Shown one piece after another: positions 4,855-5,361 of a DNA stretch of 5,361 nt. The stretch is from assembly GCA_937860285.1 (NCBI GenBank), contig CALMBS010000482.1:1-5361 (forward strand). Reading direction: 5' to 3'. The translations under genes and the position numbers were made by a program. Below the pieces are notes generated by a model. The model was not told the DNA's origin, did no database searches, and saw nothing but the letters and a program-made list of their open reading frames with translations. Within the stretch, counting starts at the first letter, position 1; each line of letters opens with the position of its first letter. The DNA comes from an uncultured Chloroflexota bacterium. Lineage in GTDB: Bacteria; Chloroflexota; Dehalococcoidia; UBA2247; RBG-13-53-26.

Positions 4855-5361
4855 GCGGGTCTTCTCTTGGTGAGCCTCTGCTCCCATAGCTCCTTGACCT
4901 TGCTCTCCACGTCGGCCAGGCTGACGTTGGTGTCGATGATGACGTCAGCGTGCCTGGCCTTCTCCTCGGGCGGCAGCTGGGAGGCCAGCCGGGACCGGGC
5001 CTGGGCTTCGGAGAGCCCGGAGCGATCCCGGCACCGCTTGAGGGAGTTCTCCTCGTTGGCCTGCGCCACCCAGACCTCGTCCACCAGGTCCAGCCAGTTG
5101 GCTTCCACCAGGAGAGGCGCCTCCAGCACTATGACCTCCGCTCCCTCCCTCTTGAGCTGCGCTATCATCCCCTCGGCCACCCGGTGCATCCCCGGATGCA
5201 TTATCCCGTTCAGACGGCCGAGGGCATCGGGGTCCTTGAAGACGATCTCCCCCAGCCTCTTGCGATCGAGCTCTCCCCCGGCGGCCAGAACGCCCCGGCC
5301 GAAGGCGTCCACCACCTGCCGCCAGGTCTCGGAGCCGGGCCGGTAGGCCTCGTGCCCAATC
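4851..5361 (-). CDS. coaE: Dephospho-CoA kinase, N terminus outside the window
   Basis: This enzyme phosphorylates the 3'-hydroxyl of dephospho-CoA with ATP, the last step of coenzyme A synthesis, in the cytoplasm. About 169 codons are visible, reading open to the window edge. The family has about 200 residues, so roughly 30 are missing, including the P-loop and the DAD motif. The first visible residues, IGHEAYRPGSETW, directly follow that motif in the family. Next come GGELDRKRLGEIVF and LNGIMHPGMH (substrate-binding helices), then VIVLEAPLLVEANW, the strand before the lid. SEAQARSRLASQLPPEEKARHADVIIDTN is the C-terminal Arg/Gln/ADxxI segment typical of CoaE (split here as ARSRLASQ and KARHADVIIDTN). 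An internal GTG at 5315 could be mistaken for a start, but the homology clearly runs upstream of it. Its TGA overlaps the GTG of the following Nudix gene. Confidence 0.95.
   Translation of the reverse strand, partial: IGHEAYRPGSETWRQVVDAFGRGVLAAGGELDRKRLGEIVFKDPDALGRLNGIMHPGMHRVAEGMIAQLKREGAEVIVLEAPLLVEANWLDLVDEVWVAQANEENSLKRCRDRSGLSEAQARSRLASQLPPEEKARHADVIIDTNVSLADVESKVKELWEQRLTKRRPA

Noticed and set aside
4318..5346. 342-codon plus-strand open frame opposite the Nudix gene and coaE
   Set aside because: Both genes underneath are well supported by family motifs on the minus strand. The plus frame shows only low-complexity composition.

Overview
The window is a compact, GC-rich bacterial stretch (roughly 60-65% G+C by eye) with six protein genes in short intergenic spaces and no RNA gene, mobile element or CRISPR array that I can see. 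It centres on coenzyme A chemistry. The lineage cannot be fixed from sequence alone. A split B12-dependent acyl-CoA mutase with its own MeaB, next to a NUDT19-like Nudix protein, would fit an uncultured Chloroflexota-type or similar anaerobe or soil/subsurface bacterium, but that is a weak guess.

Left part (1-3002): a minus-strand operon encodes the large catalytic subunit (302-1909) and the small B12-binding subunit (1-285, cut by the window edge) of a methylmalonyl-CoA-mutase-family enzyme. The MeaB-type GTPase chaperone (2013-3002) reads the other way. The 103-bp gap between them holds two overlapping promoter-like sequences and a strong inverted repeat, so mutase and chaperone are probably controlled together.

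The large subunit is clearly a mutase by fold and length. However, the positions that define substrate choice in characterised mutases are changed: Leu for the Tyr, Glu for the Arg and Asn for the active-site His. It is probably not a plain methylmalonyl-CoA mutase. The B12 subunit also has Glu in place of the Asp of the DxHxxG motif.

Right part (3003-5361): on the minus strand, the end of coaE (dephospho-CoA kinase, last step of CoA synthesis) overlaps a CoA-diphosphatase-type Nudix hydrolase by a GTGA junction. A second, NUDT19-like Nudix hydrolase lies at 3050-3784. Between the two Nudix genes, a plus-strand ORF (3908-4195) encodes a small protein with an exact six-leucine heptad coiled coil, a proline-rich linker and a short C-terminal helix.

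Together the genes suggest a neighbourhood that makes CoA, trims CoA or acyl-CoA, and rearranges an acyl-CoA carbon skeleton. The functional link between the mutase half and the CoA-turnover half is inference from proximity. The only candidate for new biology I would defend is the mutase with its unusual active site.
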